Shown here: positions 1 to 7,972 of the stretch, piece by piece
How the letters are laid out: each line of letters opens with the position of its first letter
How positions within the stretch are numbered: position 1 is the first letter of the stretch
NCBI GenBank assembly: GCA_039029355.1
Contig: JBCCGI010000082.1
Span: forward strand, 1 to 37,949
Direction of reading: 5' to 3'
Length of the DNA: 37,949 nt
From: JBCCGI01 sp039029355
GTDB lineage: Bacteria > Planctomycetota > UBA1135 > GCA-002686595
Translations under genes and position numbers: made by a program
Notes under the pieces: generated by a model
Told to the model about the DNA's origin: nothing
What the model saw: the letters and a program-made list of their open reading frames with translations, nothing else
The model's database searches: none

Positions 1-870
1 CTCACCACGGAAACCGTCGTGCTCGTCGGCCCCTCGGGCTTCGGCAACCCCTGCACGGTCGCTCCGTCGCTCTGCTCGCCGTCCGGCGGCACCTGCCCGC
101 CCCCCGGCTTCGTCAACGGTTACCTGATCGACCTCGCCTTCGGTAGCACCCCCGGCACGGGCATCGTCCTCGCCGCGGACGGCACCTCGGCCTCCGACAC
201 CGCGACGACCTGGTTCGTCACCGGTGGCATGACCGCCTCGGGCGGCACCTGCGGTCTGGGCGACTACGACCTGCAGGACGTGCACTCGACGGACGAGACC
301 CAGGGCGACCCGACCGGTAACGGCATCAACCCGTCCGGCGGCTTCCAGACTGCGGCCTCCGGCCCGGTCCAGGAAGGCATCGCTTCGATGGCGGAAGCCA
401 ACGAGACCTGGCGCGGTAACATCCACCAGTTCGTGGCGGACACCGGCACCGGCCTCGGCGCGGAAGTCGGCGACAACGGCGGCGGCGCGATGAACGGCCG
501 TAACCTCTCGGTCGGCAGTGGCGTGGCCACGCTCGGCACCGAGCTCCGCGACCTCGCCGGTTCGGCCATCCCGAACCTCGGCATCTGCGGTGGCTCGCTC
601 ACCGAGCTTCCGAACCCGGGTCTCCCGGCGCTCGGCGGCAACCTGCTGGTTCTCCCCGACGGCCTGTTCAACAGCACCTCGGGTGTCTGGCAGGGCGCGG
701 TTGCGGCGACCTCGTTCGTGTTCACCGCGGAAGGCGCCTTCTCGGGCATCCAGCTCGCGGTTCCGACCACGGCGGCCGGCGCGTCGATCCACGGCCAGTG
801 CGCGACGTTCAACCTGACGACCTTCTCGGTCGACTCGTCGAACCAGACCTCGCTCACGCTGCTTCCGTAG
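1..870 (+). CDS. Secreted protein of an unrecognised four-copy family, copy 1 (5' end outside window)
   Basis: The reading frame is open from base 1, so the start and signal peptide lie upstream of the window; what is visible corresponds to about the last two thirds of the full-length copies at 1704-2960 and 3181-4461. It shares their landmarks: a GPSGFGNPC segment followed by a C-x6-C-x6-C cluster, GGTCGLGDYD, NETWRGNI, a glycine-rich NGGGAMNGRNL, then CGGSL and HGQCATFNL near the C terminus, and a SNQTSL tail. That gives six cysteines, consistent with disulfides in an exported protein. No catalytic motif, transmembrane segment or sorting signal is seen. DNA similarity to copy 3 is high, with a run of more than 30 identical bases around 25-60, which implies recent duplication or gene conversion. 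The function is unknown. The gene is followed by a good intrinsic terminator. Confidence 0.85.
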   Translation, partial: LTTETVVLVGPSGFGNPCTVAPSLCSPSGGTCPPPGFVNGYLIDLAFGSTPGTGIVLAADGTSASDTATTWFVTGGMTASGGTCGLGDYDLQDVHSTDETQGDPTGNGINPSGGFQTAASGPVQEGIASMAEANETWRGNIHQFVADTGTGLGAEVGDNGGGAMNGRNLSVGSGVATLGTELRDLAGSAIPNLGICGGSLTELPNPGLPALGGNLLVLPDGLFNSTSGVWQGAVAATSFVFTAEGAFSGIQLAVPTTAAGASIHGQCATFNLTTFSVDSSNQTSLTLLP

Positions 871-883
871 TGATTCGATAGCT

Positions 884-901
884 GTTCGTCTTCGGACGAA
901 C
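884..901 (+). other. Perfect 7-bp hairpin with TTCG tetraloop
   Basis: GTTCGTC (884-890) and GACGAAC (895-901) close a UUCG loop, an exceptionally stable RNA tetraloop. It lies between the stop codon of the first secreted-protein gene and its terminator, so it may protect the 3' end of the transcript or assist termination. The structure is seen directly; the role is inferred. Confidence 0.6.
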
Positions 902-905
902 TTCG

Positions 906-945
906 AAGGGTCTCTCCAAACACTGGAGGGGCCCTTCTCGTCTTA
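906..945 (+). terminator. Intrinsic terminator after secreted-protein copy 1
   Basis: A 13-bp stem with two G-U pairs (906-918 with 924-936) has an AACAC loop and is followed by the pyrimidine-rich CTCGTCTT. Its position, 35 bases after the stop codon and before an unrelated gene, fits a rho-independent terminator, although the T tract is interrupted. Confidence 0.75.
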
Positions 946-1008
946 ACAGCGGTTCCGCGGTATCTTTCGGCTCAAGGCTCCCTCGACCTCATTCCCACAG
1001 TTAGCACC

Positions 1009-1467
1009 ATGAAGGGTCTTCTTATCGGCAGTGGCGCGGCGGTTCTCGTGGCAGGCGCCGTCGCATTCGCTCTCTCCCAAGGCGATCGCGAGGCGGATAC
1101 CGCCGAGGCTCCTGAGGCCGTCCAGGACGAAGTTGCGGCGACCGACGCCGAGCTGATGGATCCGGGCACGATCGTCGATGAGGAGGGCCTGAAGATCGAG
1201 ACGGTCGACACCGGCATTCAGGTCGACCCGGACGGTTTTGTGTGGGAGCCGCTCTCCTTCGACAAGCCGCAGATCAAGCACAACGGCGACGGCACGATCA
1301 CCATGAAGAAGCTCGCCCGCATCTACGAGAACGGCGTGATGCGCGAGACCCCGATCACCGCCCTCGCCACCCCCGACCAGCGCCGCCTGCCGGTCAAGAA
1401 GCGCGAGCTTCCGGCCCGCCTGCGCGAGGTTCAGACCGGCGAAGAGGAGCCGACCGAAGACAAGTAG
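1009..1467 (+). CDS. Small membrane-anchored or secreted hypothetical protein
   Basis: This 152-residue protein starts MKGLLIGSGAAVLVAGAVAF, a charged n-region followed by one hydrophobic helix that could be an uncleaved anchor or a signal peptide. After it comes an acidic, Ala/Glu/Asp-rich linker (about residues 25-55) and a compact basic-acidic mixed C-terminal part. No cysteines or known domain are visible and I do not recognise the family. ATG at 1009 is the natural start because it begins the hydrophobic segment, though no strong ribosome-binding site precedes it. The gene is isolated by terminators on both sides and so is probably monocistronic, inserted between members of the secreted-protein family. 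Real coding is supported by a consistent signal-like N terminus and a strong terminator right after the stop; the function is unknown. Confidence 0.75.
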   Translation: MKGLLIGSGAAVLVAGAVAFALSQGDREADTAEAPEAVQDEVAATDAELMDPGTIVDEEGLKIETVDTGIQVDPDGFVWEPLSFDKPQIKHNGDGTITMKKLARIYENGVMRETPITALATPDQRRLPVKKRELPARLREVQTGEEEPTEDK

Positions 1468-1499
1468 GGCGCTCTCGCCCGACCGCGGACCAAGACGGA

Positions 1500-1539
1500 C
1501 CGGGGCGCCTCGCACGACGCGGGGCGCCCCGGTTTTTTT
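1500..1539 (+). terminator. Strong intrinsic terminator
   Basis: A 10-bp perfect GC stem (CCGGGGCGCC at 1500-1509 with GGCGCCCCGG at 1523-1532) is followed immediately by seven T residues (1533-1539). This is a textbook rho-independent terminator for the gene ending at 1467, and the clearest one in the window. Confidence 0.93.
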
Positions 1540-1636
1540 CGTGCCTAGCGGCGTGGTGCGGCGGCTCGGGCCGGAGGGGAAAGAGCCGCCACGAGCGTGG
1601 GGAAGTGGGAGTCCACGGTCTCTAGAGTAGGAGTTA

Positions 1637-1673
1637 CCGGCTGTCTCTTCTCCCTCACTCTTGGGAGAGCCGG
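1637..1673 (+). other. Leader hairpin upstream of secreted-protein copy 2
   Basis: CCGGCT (1637-1642) pairs with AGCCGG (1668-1673), and CTCCC (1650-1654) pairs with GGGAG (1663-1667). This makes a two-part stem with a bulge on the 5' side. It sits about 30 bases upstream of the GTG start at 1704, so if transcribed it would be a 5' leader structure. No equivalent sequence is seen upstream of copies 3 or 4. The role is unknown. Confidence 0.4.
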
Positions 1674-1703
1674 CTCCCCTAGGTTCGCAACTTGGAGATC
1701 GAG

Positions 1704-2960
1704 GTGAAGTCCAGAACCCTCGCCGCCTGTTTCGTTGGCGCCGCGGCGGCAGCTGCCGAGCCGGCCGCTGCTCAGGTGAATTCGAACGATGCTACGTTCA
1801 ACAACGGCGGCGACGTCGTCTTCCTCTACAGCTCCCCGAGCTCCGGCTTCACCAGCTTGGCGTTTCCCCCGGACGTCACCGGCGACCTCTACTGGCGCAC
1901 GCACTCGGGCGGCCAGTTCATGAACGACGTCGATCCGTCCCTGGGTTCGATCATGGAGGTCGACGGCTACTACGAGTCGCTCTTCGATACCGATTGGGGG
2001 ACGAGCCCGAGCTTCTACGTCCGCGCGCACGGTCCGGCCGTGCCGGACAGCGCCGGGCTCAGCGGACTCGAGCCGGCCTTCTTCCAGCAGGGGCTGACCT
2101 CCGAGGTGATCGTTGTGCTCGGGCCGTCTGGCTTCGGGAACCCGTGCACCGTCAGTCCGTCGCTGTGCTCACCCTCCGGTGGTACCTGCCCGCCACCCGG
2201 CCTCCTCAACGGCTACCTGGTCGACGTCGCCTTCGGCAGCACTCCGGGGACGGGGATCGTGCTCACCGCCGACGGCACGGCGGCTTCCGATACGGCGACC
2301 ACGTGGTTCGTCACCGGCGGTATGACCGCCTCGGGCGGCACCTGTGGGCTGGGCGACTACGACGTGCAGGACGTGCACTCCACCGACGAGACGCCGGCCG
2401 ACGCGAGCGGCAACGGCGTCAACCAATCCGGGGGCTTTCAGATGGCCGGCTCCGGCCCGGTCCAGGAAGGCGTGACCTCGATGGCGGAAGCCAACGAGAC
2501 CTGGCGCGGGAACATCCTGCAGTTCGTGGCGAACAGCGGCACCCCGCTCGGGGTCGAGACGGGTGACAACGGCGGCGGCGCGATGAACGGCCGCAACCTC
2601 TCCATCTCTGGCGGGGCCGCCACCCTAGGCGTCGAGCTCCGCGACTTCGCCGGCACGGCCGGCCCGAACATCGGCGTGTGCGGCGTCTCGCTCGCCCCGC
2701 TCCCGAACCCCGGCATCACGGCGCTCGGCGGCAACCTGCTCGTCTTCCCCGACGGCCTGTTCAACGCCACCTCGAACACCTGGCAGGGGCCGGTGGCCGC
2801 GACCACGTTTCAGCTCACGGCGGAAGGCGCCCTCGTCGGCGCGCAACTTCCGATTCCCATCACCGCTGCCGGTGCGACGTTGAACGGTCAGTGCGCGACG
2901 TTCGACCTCGTGACCCTCTTGATCGACTCATCGAATCAGACCTCGCTTCCGTTGTTCTAG
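1704..2960 (+). CDS. Secreted protein of an unrecognised four-copy family, copy 2
   Basis: I place the start at GTG 1704 rather than the in-frame TTG at 1692. GGAG lies six bases before the GTG, and the resulting N terminus, MKSRTLAACF then an alanine run ending AAA-Q24, is an ordinary Sec signal peptide. The 418-residue length then equals that of copy 4. The mature protein would begin QVNSNDATFNNGGDV, shared with copies 3 and 4. It carries six cysteines: three in a C-x6-C-x6-C cluster, one in GGTCGLGDYD, one in GVCGVSL and one in NGQCATFDL. The composition is rich in Gly, Ser, Thr, Asn and Pro, suggesting an extracellular beta-rich fold. No enzyme motif, lipobox or C-terminal anchor is seen. 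The function is not known to me. Confidence 0.88.
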   Translation: MKSRTLAACFVGAAAAAAEPAAAQVNSNDATFNNGGDVVFLYSSPSSGFTSLAFPPDVTGDLYWRTHSGGQFMNDVDPSLGSIMEVDGYYESLFDTDWGTSPSFYVRAHGPAVPDSAGLSGLEPAFFQQGLTSEVIVVLGPSGFGNPCTVSPSLCSPSGGTCPPPGLLNGYLVDVAFGSTPGTGIVLTADGTAASDTATTWFVTGGMTASGGTCGLGDYDVQDVHSTDETPADASGNGVNQSGGFQMAGSGPVQEGVTSMAEANETWRGNILQFVANSGTPLGVETGDNGGGAMNGRNLSISGGAATLGVELRDFAGTAGPNIGVCGVSLAPLPNPGITALGGNLLVFPDGLFNATSNTWQGPVAATTFQLTAEGALVGAQLPIPITAAGATLNGQCATFDLVTLLIDSSNQTSLPLF

Positions 2961-3114
2961 CGGCCGGGGGGCTCGCGGCGTGGGCCTGCGCGGACCGGAG
3001 AGTGAGGCGAGGCGTCGGCCGGCTATCGCCTGGGAGAGGACGTCCCAAACAGGAGGGCGCGGGAAAAGTGAATTGGCGGCGTAAGGGACAGCGGCCGGCG
3101 CCGTTGCTCCTCAG

Positions 3115-3127
3115 GCGGGGTTCCCGC
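3115..3127 (+). other. Short GC hairpin in the gap before copy 3
   Basis: GCGGG (3115-3119) and CCCGC (3123-3127) form a 5-bp stem in the 220-base gap between copies 2 and 3. There is no T tract, so it is not a convincing terminator. The rest of 2961-3180 shows no gene and no promoter I would defend. Confidence 0.3.
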
Positions 3128-3180
3128 TTGCCGTACCGGCCCAGGCGGCGGACCCGTAACCCTCTTGCACCAGGAGAGTC

Positions 3181-4461
3181 ATGAGAGTCTTGCCCTTCGT
3201 CGCCGCGCTCGCCCTTCCCCTCGGGGCCTCTGCTCAGGTCAATTCCAACGACGCCACGTTCAATAACAACGGGGACGTCATGTTCATCTACAGCTCGCCC
3301 AGCTCCGGCTTCGACTCCCTGGCGTCTCCGCCGGACATTACGGGCGATCTCTATTGGCGCGCCCACTCCGGCGCTCAGTTCATGAACGACGTCGAGCCCT
3401 CCCTCGCCGGAGTGCCGGCGGATCCCACCGGAGCGGGTTCGGTGATGGAGATCGACGGCTACTTCGAGTCGCTCTACGACACCGACTGGAGCACGACTCC
3501 GAGCTTCTACACTCGCTCGCACGGTCCGGCCCAGCCCGACAGCGCCGGCCTCGGTGGCCTCGAGCCCGCGTTCTTCGGCCCAGCCGGCCTCACGACGGAA
3601 GTCATCGTGACCGTCGGCCCCTCGGGCTTCGGCAACCCCTGCACGGTCAACCCGTCGCTATGCTCGCCGTCCGGGGGGAACTGCCCGCCGCCTGGCTTCG
3701 TCAACGGGTACCTCGTCGACCTCGCCTACGGTAGCACCCCCGGCACCGGCATCGTTCTTCCCGCGGACGGCACCTCGGCCTCCGATACCGCGACGACTTG
3801 GTTCGTCCACGGCGGAATGACCGCCATGGGAGGGGCCTGCGGTATGGGCGACTACGACATCCAGGACGTGCACTCGACCGACGAGACCCAGGCCGACATC
3901 ACCGGTACCGGCATCAACCCGTCGGGCGGCTTTCAGATGGCGGGGTCTGGCCCCACTCAGGAAGGGGTTGCCTCGATGGCCGAGGCGAACGAGACCTGGC
4001 GCGGCAACATCATCCAGTTCGTGACGGATACCGGCACCGGGCTCGGAGCCGAGGAGGCGTACAATGGGGGTGGCGCGATGAACGGCCGCAACCTTTCGGT
4101 CGGCAGCGGTGCTGCCACTCTCAGTTGCGAGCTCCGCGACTACGCCGGTACGACCTTCCCGAGCATCAGCTACTGCGGCGCCTCGCTTACGCCCCTTGCG
4201 AACCCGGGCTTCGCGGTGCAACCCACGGGCAACCTGCTTGTGCTTCCCGACGGCCTGTTCGGCGGTACCGCTACCGTCTGGCAAGGCTTCCTTGGGACCA
4301 CCTCGTTCGGGTTCACCGCGGAGGGCGCGATCTCTTGGATTCCGATCTCCGTTCCGACGACATCGGCCGGCGCGGACCTGCATGGCCAGTGTGGGACCTA
4401 CAACCTGACGACCTTCGCGTTCGAGACCTCGAACCAGACTTCGCTTTCGCTAACTCTCTAG
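3181..4461 (+). CDS. Secreted protein of an unrecognised four-copy family, copy 3
   Basis: The ATG at 3181 is preceded by AGGAG at good spacing and begins a clear signal peptide (MRVLPFVAALALPLGASA, cleavage before Q19). The 426-residue protein follows copy 2 along its whole length, except for an insertion of about ten residues (VPADPTGAGS) near residue 75 and one extra cysteine in LSCELRDYAG, giving seven cysteines in all. An unpaired cysteine in an exported protein is unusual; it may pair between subunits or be neutral drift. The DNA is much closer to copy 1 than to copy 2 over the GPSGFGNPC region. The stop codon (TAG 4459-4461) interlocks with the stop of the convergent dapA gene. No function can be assigned. 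Confidence 0.88.
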   Translation: MRVLPFVAALALPLGASAQVNSNDATFNNNGDVMFIYSSPSSGFDSLASPPDITGDLYWRAHSGAQFMNDVEPSLAGVPADPTGAGSVMEIDGYFESLYDTDWSTTPSFYTRSHGPAQPDSAGLGGLEPAFFGPAGLTTEVIVTVGPSGFGNPCTVNPSLCSPSGGNCPPPGFVNGYLVDLAYGSTPGTGIVLPADGTSASDTATTWFVHGGMTAMGGACGMGDYDIQDVHSTDETQADITGTGINPSGGFQMAGSGPTQEGVASMAEANETWRGNIIQFVTDTGTGLGAEEAYNGGGAMNGRNLSVGSGAATLSCELRDYAGTTFPSISYCGASLTPLANPGFAVQPTGNLLVLPDGLFGGTATVWQGFLGTTSFGFTAEGAISWIPISVPTTSAGADLHGQCGTYNLTTFAFETSNQTSLSLTL

Positions 4462-5387
4462 CAAGTCGGTTTCAAGCTCTGGCGCGGGGTGAGCCCAAAC
4501 GGCGCCGGCGTGAAGTCCTGCAGCTCCGTCGCGATGGCGCGGCGGAGCTCTTCGCTCGGCTCCACCAGCGGGGACCGCAGCTCGCCCCTCATCCATCCCT
4601 GCTCCGCCAACCCCGCCTTCACCGCCGCCGGGTTGCCGGCCGTGGCTAGGGCGCGGAAGAGCGGCGCGAGGCGTGCCTCGGCCGCGGCCAGCGCGGCGGG
4701 GCTGCCCTCGGGCTCGGGGGCGGCGGTGCGGAAGAGCTCGACACACTCCGCGGGAGCGAGGTTCGGCAGCACGCCGACCCACCCCACCGCGCCGGCGCGG
4801 CGCGAGGCGATCAGCTCGGAGTCCTCGCCGCACAGCACGTCGAGCGCTCCGAGCTCGGCGTGCTCGCGCCAGCGGCCTTCGGCCGCGTGGGCTTCCTTGA
4901 TCGCGACCACGCGCTCGTGCTCGCGGGCGATCCGCGCGGCCGTCGCCGGCAGCAGGTCGACGCCGGTGCGCTTCGGCACGTTGTAGAGCACCACCGGCGC
5001 GCGCGCCGCCTCGGCGACCGCGGCGAAGTGGCGCCGCAGGCCGTCCTGGCACGGGCGGTTGTAGTAGGGCGTGACGACCAGCAGGCCGTCCGCGCCGAGG
5101 TCCTCGGCGCGCGCCATCTCGCGCAGCGTCGTGTGCGTCGCGTTGGTGCCGGCGCCGGCGACGACCGGGATGCGGCCGGCCGCGACGTCGACCGCGGTGC
5201 GGATCAATGCGGCGCGTTCGTCGGCGTCGAGGGTCGGCGTCTCGCCGGTCGTGCCGCAGACGACGAGCCCGTCGACGCCGCCCGCGACCAGGTGCTCGGC
5301 GAAGCGGCGGAAGGCGGTGAGGTCGACCGCGTCGTCGTGGAAGGGCGTCGGCAAGGCGACCATCGTTCCGCGCAGTTGGTGCACCAC
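4458..5387 (-). CDS. dapA: 4-hydroxy-tetrahydrodipicolinate synthase
   Basis: DapA condenses pyruvate with aspartate semialdehyde at the start of the diaminopimelate/lysine branch, in the cytoplasm. The 309-residue protein has the family landmarks: the pyruvate-binding GTTGE at residues 45-49, TPYYNRP, YNVPKRTG with the proton-relay Tyr135 and the Arg140 that binds the second substrate, and the Schiff-base Lys164 in VAIKEA. I start it at GTG 5387 (a second GTG follows at 5384), because family members begin a few residues before the first strand (here RGTMVALPTPF). A much longer upstream extension is open but resembles nothing. Related aldolases of the same superfamily (N-acetylneuraminate lyase, KDG aldolase) are possible, but the tyrosine/arginine pair favours DapA. 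It is divergent from rsmD and converges on the secreted-protein gene, overlapping it in CTAG. Confidence 0.88.
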   Translation of the reverse strand: MVHQLRGTMVALPTPFHDDAVDLTAFRRFAEHLVAGGVDGLVVCGTTGETPTLDADERAALIRTAVDVAAGRIPVVAGAGTNATHTTLREMARAEDLGADGLLVVTPYYNRPCQDGLRRHFAAVAEAARAPVVLYNVPKRTGVDLLPATAARIAREHERVVAIKEAHAAEGRWREHAELGALDVLCGEDSELIASRRAGAVGWVGVLPNLAPAECVELFRTAAPEPEGSPAALAAAEARLAPLFRALATAGNPAAVKAGLAEQGWMRGELRSPLVEPSEELRRAIATELQDFTPAPFGLTPRQSLKPTC

Positions 5388-5487
5388 GGATTCGAGCGTA
5401 GTGATCGAGCGGTGCGCGTCGAAGGGTTTTGTGGCGAACAATCCCGGCGCTGTGCGCGGCGGATTGCGCGTCGAGGCCGGCCCCGCG
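5388..5487. promoter_or_regulatory. Divergent intergenic region between dapA and rsmD
   Basis: These 100 bases separate two divergent starts and must hold the promoters for dapA (minus) and the rsmD-nagA run (plus). I cannot pick out convincing -35/-10 boxes or an operator by eye in this GC-rich sequence. Confidence 0.4.
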
Positions 5488-6075
5488 ATGGCGTACCCTG
5501 CGCGCTTGCGCATCATCGGAGGAAGGCACGGCGGGCAGCGCATCGACGCGCCGCCCGGACGCGGCACCCGGCCGATGCTCGACCGGGTGCGCGAGGCGAT
5601 GTTCTCGACCCTGCAGCCCTGGCTGCCGGACGGGCACGTGCTCGACCTGTTCGCGGGCTCGGGGAGCCTCGGTCTAGAGGCCCTGAGCCGCGGAGCGCGC
5701 AGCGCGCGCTTCGTCGAGCGCGCGGCGGGTGCGTCCGAGCGCCTGGCCGGCAACATCGCCAAGCTGGGCGAGGAGGACCGCGCCGCCCTCGACCGCGGCG
5801 ACGCGCTGGCGCGCGTGTCGTGGGGCGACGAGCCGCCCGACGTGGTGTTCTTCGACCCGCCCTACCCGCTCCTGAGCGAGGCGCCGACCCGCGCCGACCT
5901 GCTCGCGACCGTGCGCGAGCTGCTCGCCTTCGCCGCGCCCGAGGCGGTGCTCGTCTTCCACGTCCCGCGCGGCGCGCTCGCGGCCGAGGAGCTGCCCGAC
6001 GGCCTGGTCGCCCGCCTGCGCGAGTACGGCACGAACGCGCTGTGGTACGTGCAGGCCGACGAGCCGTCGGGGTAG
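5488..6075 (+). CDS. rsmD: 16S rRNA (guanine-N2-)-methyltransferase RsmD
   Basis: RsmD methylates G966 (E. coli numbering) of 16S rRNA in the small subunit, using S-adenosylmethionine. The 195-residue protein has the expected size and order. The N-terminal RIIGGRHGGQRI, then RPMLDRVREAMF, are characteristic of the family. The SAM-binding loop follows in VLDLFAGSGSLGLEAL, and the catalytic motif in FFDPPYPL. The ATG at 5488 gives a start just before the RIIGG strand, as in homologues. nagA follows 10 bases later on the same strand. Nothing is odd about the sequence; a single-copy housekeeping gene is the simplest reading. Confidence 0.9.
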   Translation: MAYPARLRIIGGRHGGQRIDAPPGRGTRPMLDRVREAMFSTLQPWLPDGHVLDLFAGSGSLGLEALSRGARSARFVERAAGASERLAGNIAKLGEEDRAALDRGDALARVSWGDEPPDVVFFDPPYPLLSEAPTRADLLATVRELLAFAAPEAVLVFHVPRGALAAEELPDGLVARLREYGTNALWYVQADEPSG

Positions 6076-6085
6076 AGTGCGGCGG

Positions 6086-7231
6086 ATGGCACCTGAGATC
6101 GCTGGCCGGCTGCTGGTGGACGGGCGGCTCCAACCCGGTCGGGTGGAGCTCGAAGGCGACCGGATTCGCCGCGTGACGCTCGACGCCGGCGCGCGCGGCG
6201 GCGACGAGCTGCCGCTGGTGGCGCCGGGCCTGATCGATCTGCACGTGCACGGCTTCGGCGGCTGCGACCCCTACGGCGACCTGGCGGGCATGGCGAACGC
6301 GCTTGCCGGCGCCGGCACCACCGCCTTTCTGCCCACGCTCTTCCCGCGGCGCTCGGCCGCGGCGCTCGGCGGCGAGGCCGATGAGGTGTGGCGCACCGCC
6401 CAGTCGCGCGCCGGCGGCGCGCGCGCGCTCGGCGTGCACCTCGAGGGACCGTTCGTCAATCCGGGCGCGGTGGGGGGGCTTCCCGCCGACGAGCTCGCCG
6501 AGCCCTCGCCCGAGGCGCTCGCCGAGCTGCTCGGCCCCGCGACCGGCGACGGACGCGGCATCCGCGCGATCACGCTGGCGCCCGAGCTCCCCGGCGCGCG
6601 CGAGATGATCGCCGAGCTGGCGCGCTGCGGCGTGCGCGCGTCGCTCGGGCACAGCCTGGCCACCGTGGCCGAGACCTCGGGTGGCGTGCAGGCCGGCGCG
6701 ACCGGGGCCACGCACCTCTTCAACGCGATGCGCCCGCTGCACCACCGCGAGGCCGGCATCGCGGGCGTGGCGCTGACCGCCGACGAGCTCTGCCCCGAGA
6801 TCATCGGCGACCTGGTGCACGTCGGGCGCGAGGCCTTCGAGCTCGCCCTGCGCGCCCGCGGCGCCGACGGCCTGTGCCTGATCAGCGACTCGCTGAAGGG
6901 CCCCGGGGCGGACGGCCACAGCTTCTGCTCGCACGGCAAGACGTGCGTCGTCGAGGACGGCTCGGCCTGGTTCGACGACGAGACGGCCGAGGGCGGGCGG
7001 CGGCTGACCGGCACGGTGCTGGGGCAGCTGGACGCGGTGCGCCGATTGGTGAGCCGCGGCGTGCTCGGCGTCGAGGAGGCGCTGACGATGGCCTCGGCGA
7101 GCCCGGCGCGGGAGCTCGGCCTGGAGGGCGAGCTCGGGACGCTCGCCGCCGGCGCGCGGGCGGATCTGCTGGTGCTCCGCGGGCCCGAGCTGGCCTTGGC
7201 GGAGGTCTGGGTGGGCGGCCGGCGTATTTAA
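6086..7231 (+). CDS. nagA: N-acetylglucosamine-6-phosphate deacetylase
   Basis: NagA deacetylates GlcNAc-6-phosphate to glucosamine-6-phosphate in amino-sugar catabolism and cell-wall recycling. It is an amidohydrolase-superfamily TIM barrel. The 381-residue protein shows the HxH metal pair (H53, H55 in DLHVHGFGG), the metal-ligand Glu120 in HLEGPFVNPGAVGG, His189 in LGHS, His210 in ATHLFNAMRPLHHRE and the catalytic Asp268 in LISDS. The last three are followed by the usual C-terminal strand with GTLAAGARADLLVL. I choose ATG 6086 over GTG 6077, which lies 2 bases after the rsmD stop; both are possible. No nagB or PTS gene is nearby, so it looks like a lone catabolic or recycling enzyme cotranscribed with rsmD. 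Confidence 0.9.
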   Translation: MAPEIAGRLLVDGRLQPGRVELEGDRIRRVTLDAGARGGDELPLVAPGLIDLHVHGFGGCDPYGDLAGMANALAGAGTTAFLPTLFPRRSAAALGGEADEVWRTAQSRAGGARALGVHLEGPFVNPGAVGGLPADELAEPSPEALAELLGPATGDGRGIRAITLAPELPGAREMIAELARCGVRASLGHSLATVAETSGGVQAGATGATHLFNAMRPLHHREAGIAGVALTADELCPEIIGDLVHVGREAFELALRARGADGLCLISDSLKGPGADGHSFCSHGKTCVVEDGSAWFDDETAEGGRRLTGTVLGQLDAVRRLVSRGVLGVEEALTMASASPARELGLEGELGTLAAGARADLLVLRGPELALAEVWVGGRRI

Positions 7232-7248
7232 CGGAGGGCCGGCCTCCG
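7232..7248 (+). terminator. Possible weak terminator hairpin after nagA
   Basis: CGGAGG (7232-7237) and CCTCCG (7243-7248) form a perfect 6-bp stem with a 5-base loop directly after the nagA stop. It is followed by a C-rich stretch rather than T residues, so it may only attenuate or stabilise the 3' end. Confidence 0.35.
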
Positions 7249-7288
7249 CCCCCTACAGCTCTTCGGGGGACGCGTCGATACGGACCCC

Positions 7289-7903
7289 ATGCTCCGACTT
7301 GGCCCGCTCGCGCTCGCTCTCGGCCTGACCCTGGCCCCCGCCCTGGCCCTCACGCCGGCGGACGATGAGCCCGCCCAACCGGCGCCGCGTGAGGCGCTGT
7401 TGTCGGCGGTGCGCGCCGACCCCGGAGCCTTCCTCGGCCAGGAGCTGAGCTTCGTCCTGCAGCTCGAGTCCGCCGTCGAGCGCTGGAACCCCTACCTGTC
7501 GCGCTTCGGGCCGGTCGAGCACGCCCGCTACCGCGGCTGGAGCGACGATCGCTTCCTCTGGGACGTCGACGCCTTCGACGACCCCGCGCCCTACCTCTTC
7601 GTGCGGCGCAAGGCCCCCGCCGCCCGGCAGCTGGCCGAGGCGCTCCCGTACGAGCGTTTCGCCGTGCGCGGCACGGTGCGCGAGATCTTCCTGGGCGAGC
7701 CGTGGATCGAGGTCCACGCCGTCGAGCGGCTGCCCGAGCAGGTGAGCGAGGGCACCATCCTGCACGCCGTACGCGGGCTGGAGCTGCTGCGCGAGCGCCG
7801 CTCGGGCCTGGCCCGCGCCCAGCTGGAGCGTGCCCGGGCGGGCTTCCTGCCGGCGGGCGCACGCGCCGAGCTCGACCGCCTGATCGAGTCCTGCGACGGG
7901 TAG
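7289..7903 (+). CDS. Secreted hypothetical protein, possibly with an OB-like domain
   Basis: This is a 204-residue protein with a clear signal peptide (MLRLGPLALALGLTLAPALA). The middle of the mature part alternates strands: LSFVLQLESAVERW, an aspartate/tryptophan-rich loop, then YERFAVRGTVREIFLGEPWIEVHAVERL. That pattern recalls OB-fold stress or nucleic-acid-binding-like exported domains, but I cannot confirm the family. The C terminus (about residues 155-200) is an Arg/Ala/Leu-rich helical segment resembling one TPR-like helix pair. No cysteines apart from one near the end and no catalytic motif. It lies between nagA and recN on the same strand, 69 bases before recN, and is possibly cotranscribed. 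The function is unknown. Confidence 0.7.
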   Translation: MLRLGPLALALGLTLAPALALTPADDEPAQPAPREALLSAVRADPGAFLGQELSFVLQLESAVERWNPYLSRFGPVEHARYRGWSDDRFLWDVDAFDDPAPYLFVRRKAPAARQLAEALPYERFAVRGTVREIFLGEPWIEVHAVERLPEQVSEGTILHAVRGLELLRERRSGLARAQLERARAGFLPAGARAELDRLIESCDG

Positions 7904-7972
7904 CGCCCCGCCGACGAACAGCGCGAGCCGGGCGTGGAAACCATCCCCGGCCCGTGGGATCCTAGGTCCGCC

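Noticed and set aside
943..966. TTAACA and TATCTT upstream of the gene at 1009 as a sigma-70 promoter
   Set aside because: The spacer is only 12 bases, too short, and the first element overlaps the terminator tail.
1692..1703. TTG at 1692 as start of secreted-protein copy 2
   Set aside because: It overlaps the GGAG that serves the GTG at 1704, and the GTG gives the better signal peptide and the same length as copy 4.
5388..5762. N-terminal extension of dapA up to 5762
   Set aside because: It overlaps the rsmD gene on the other strand and is not similar to any DapA segment; the family starts near RGTMVALPTPF.
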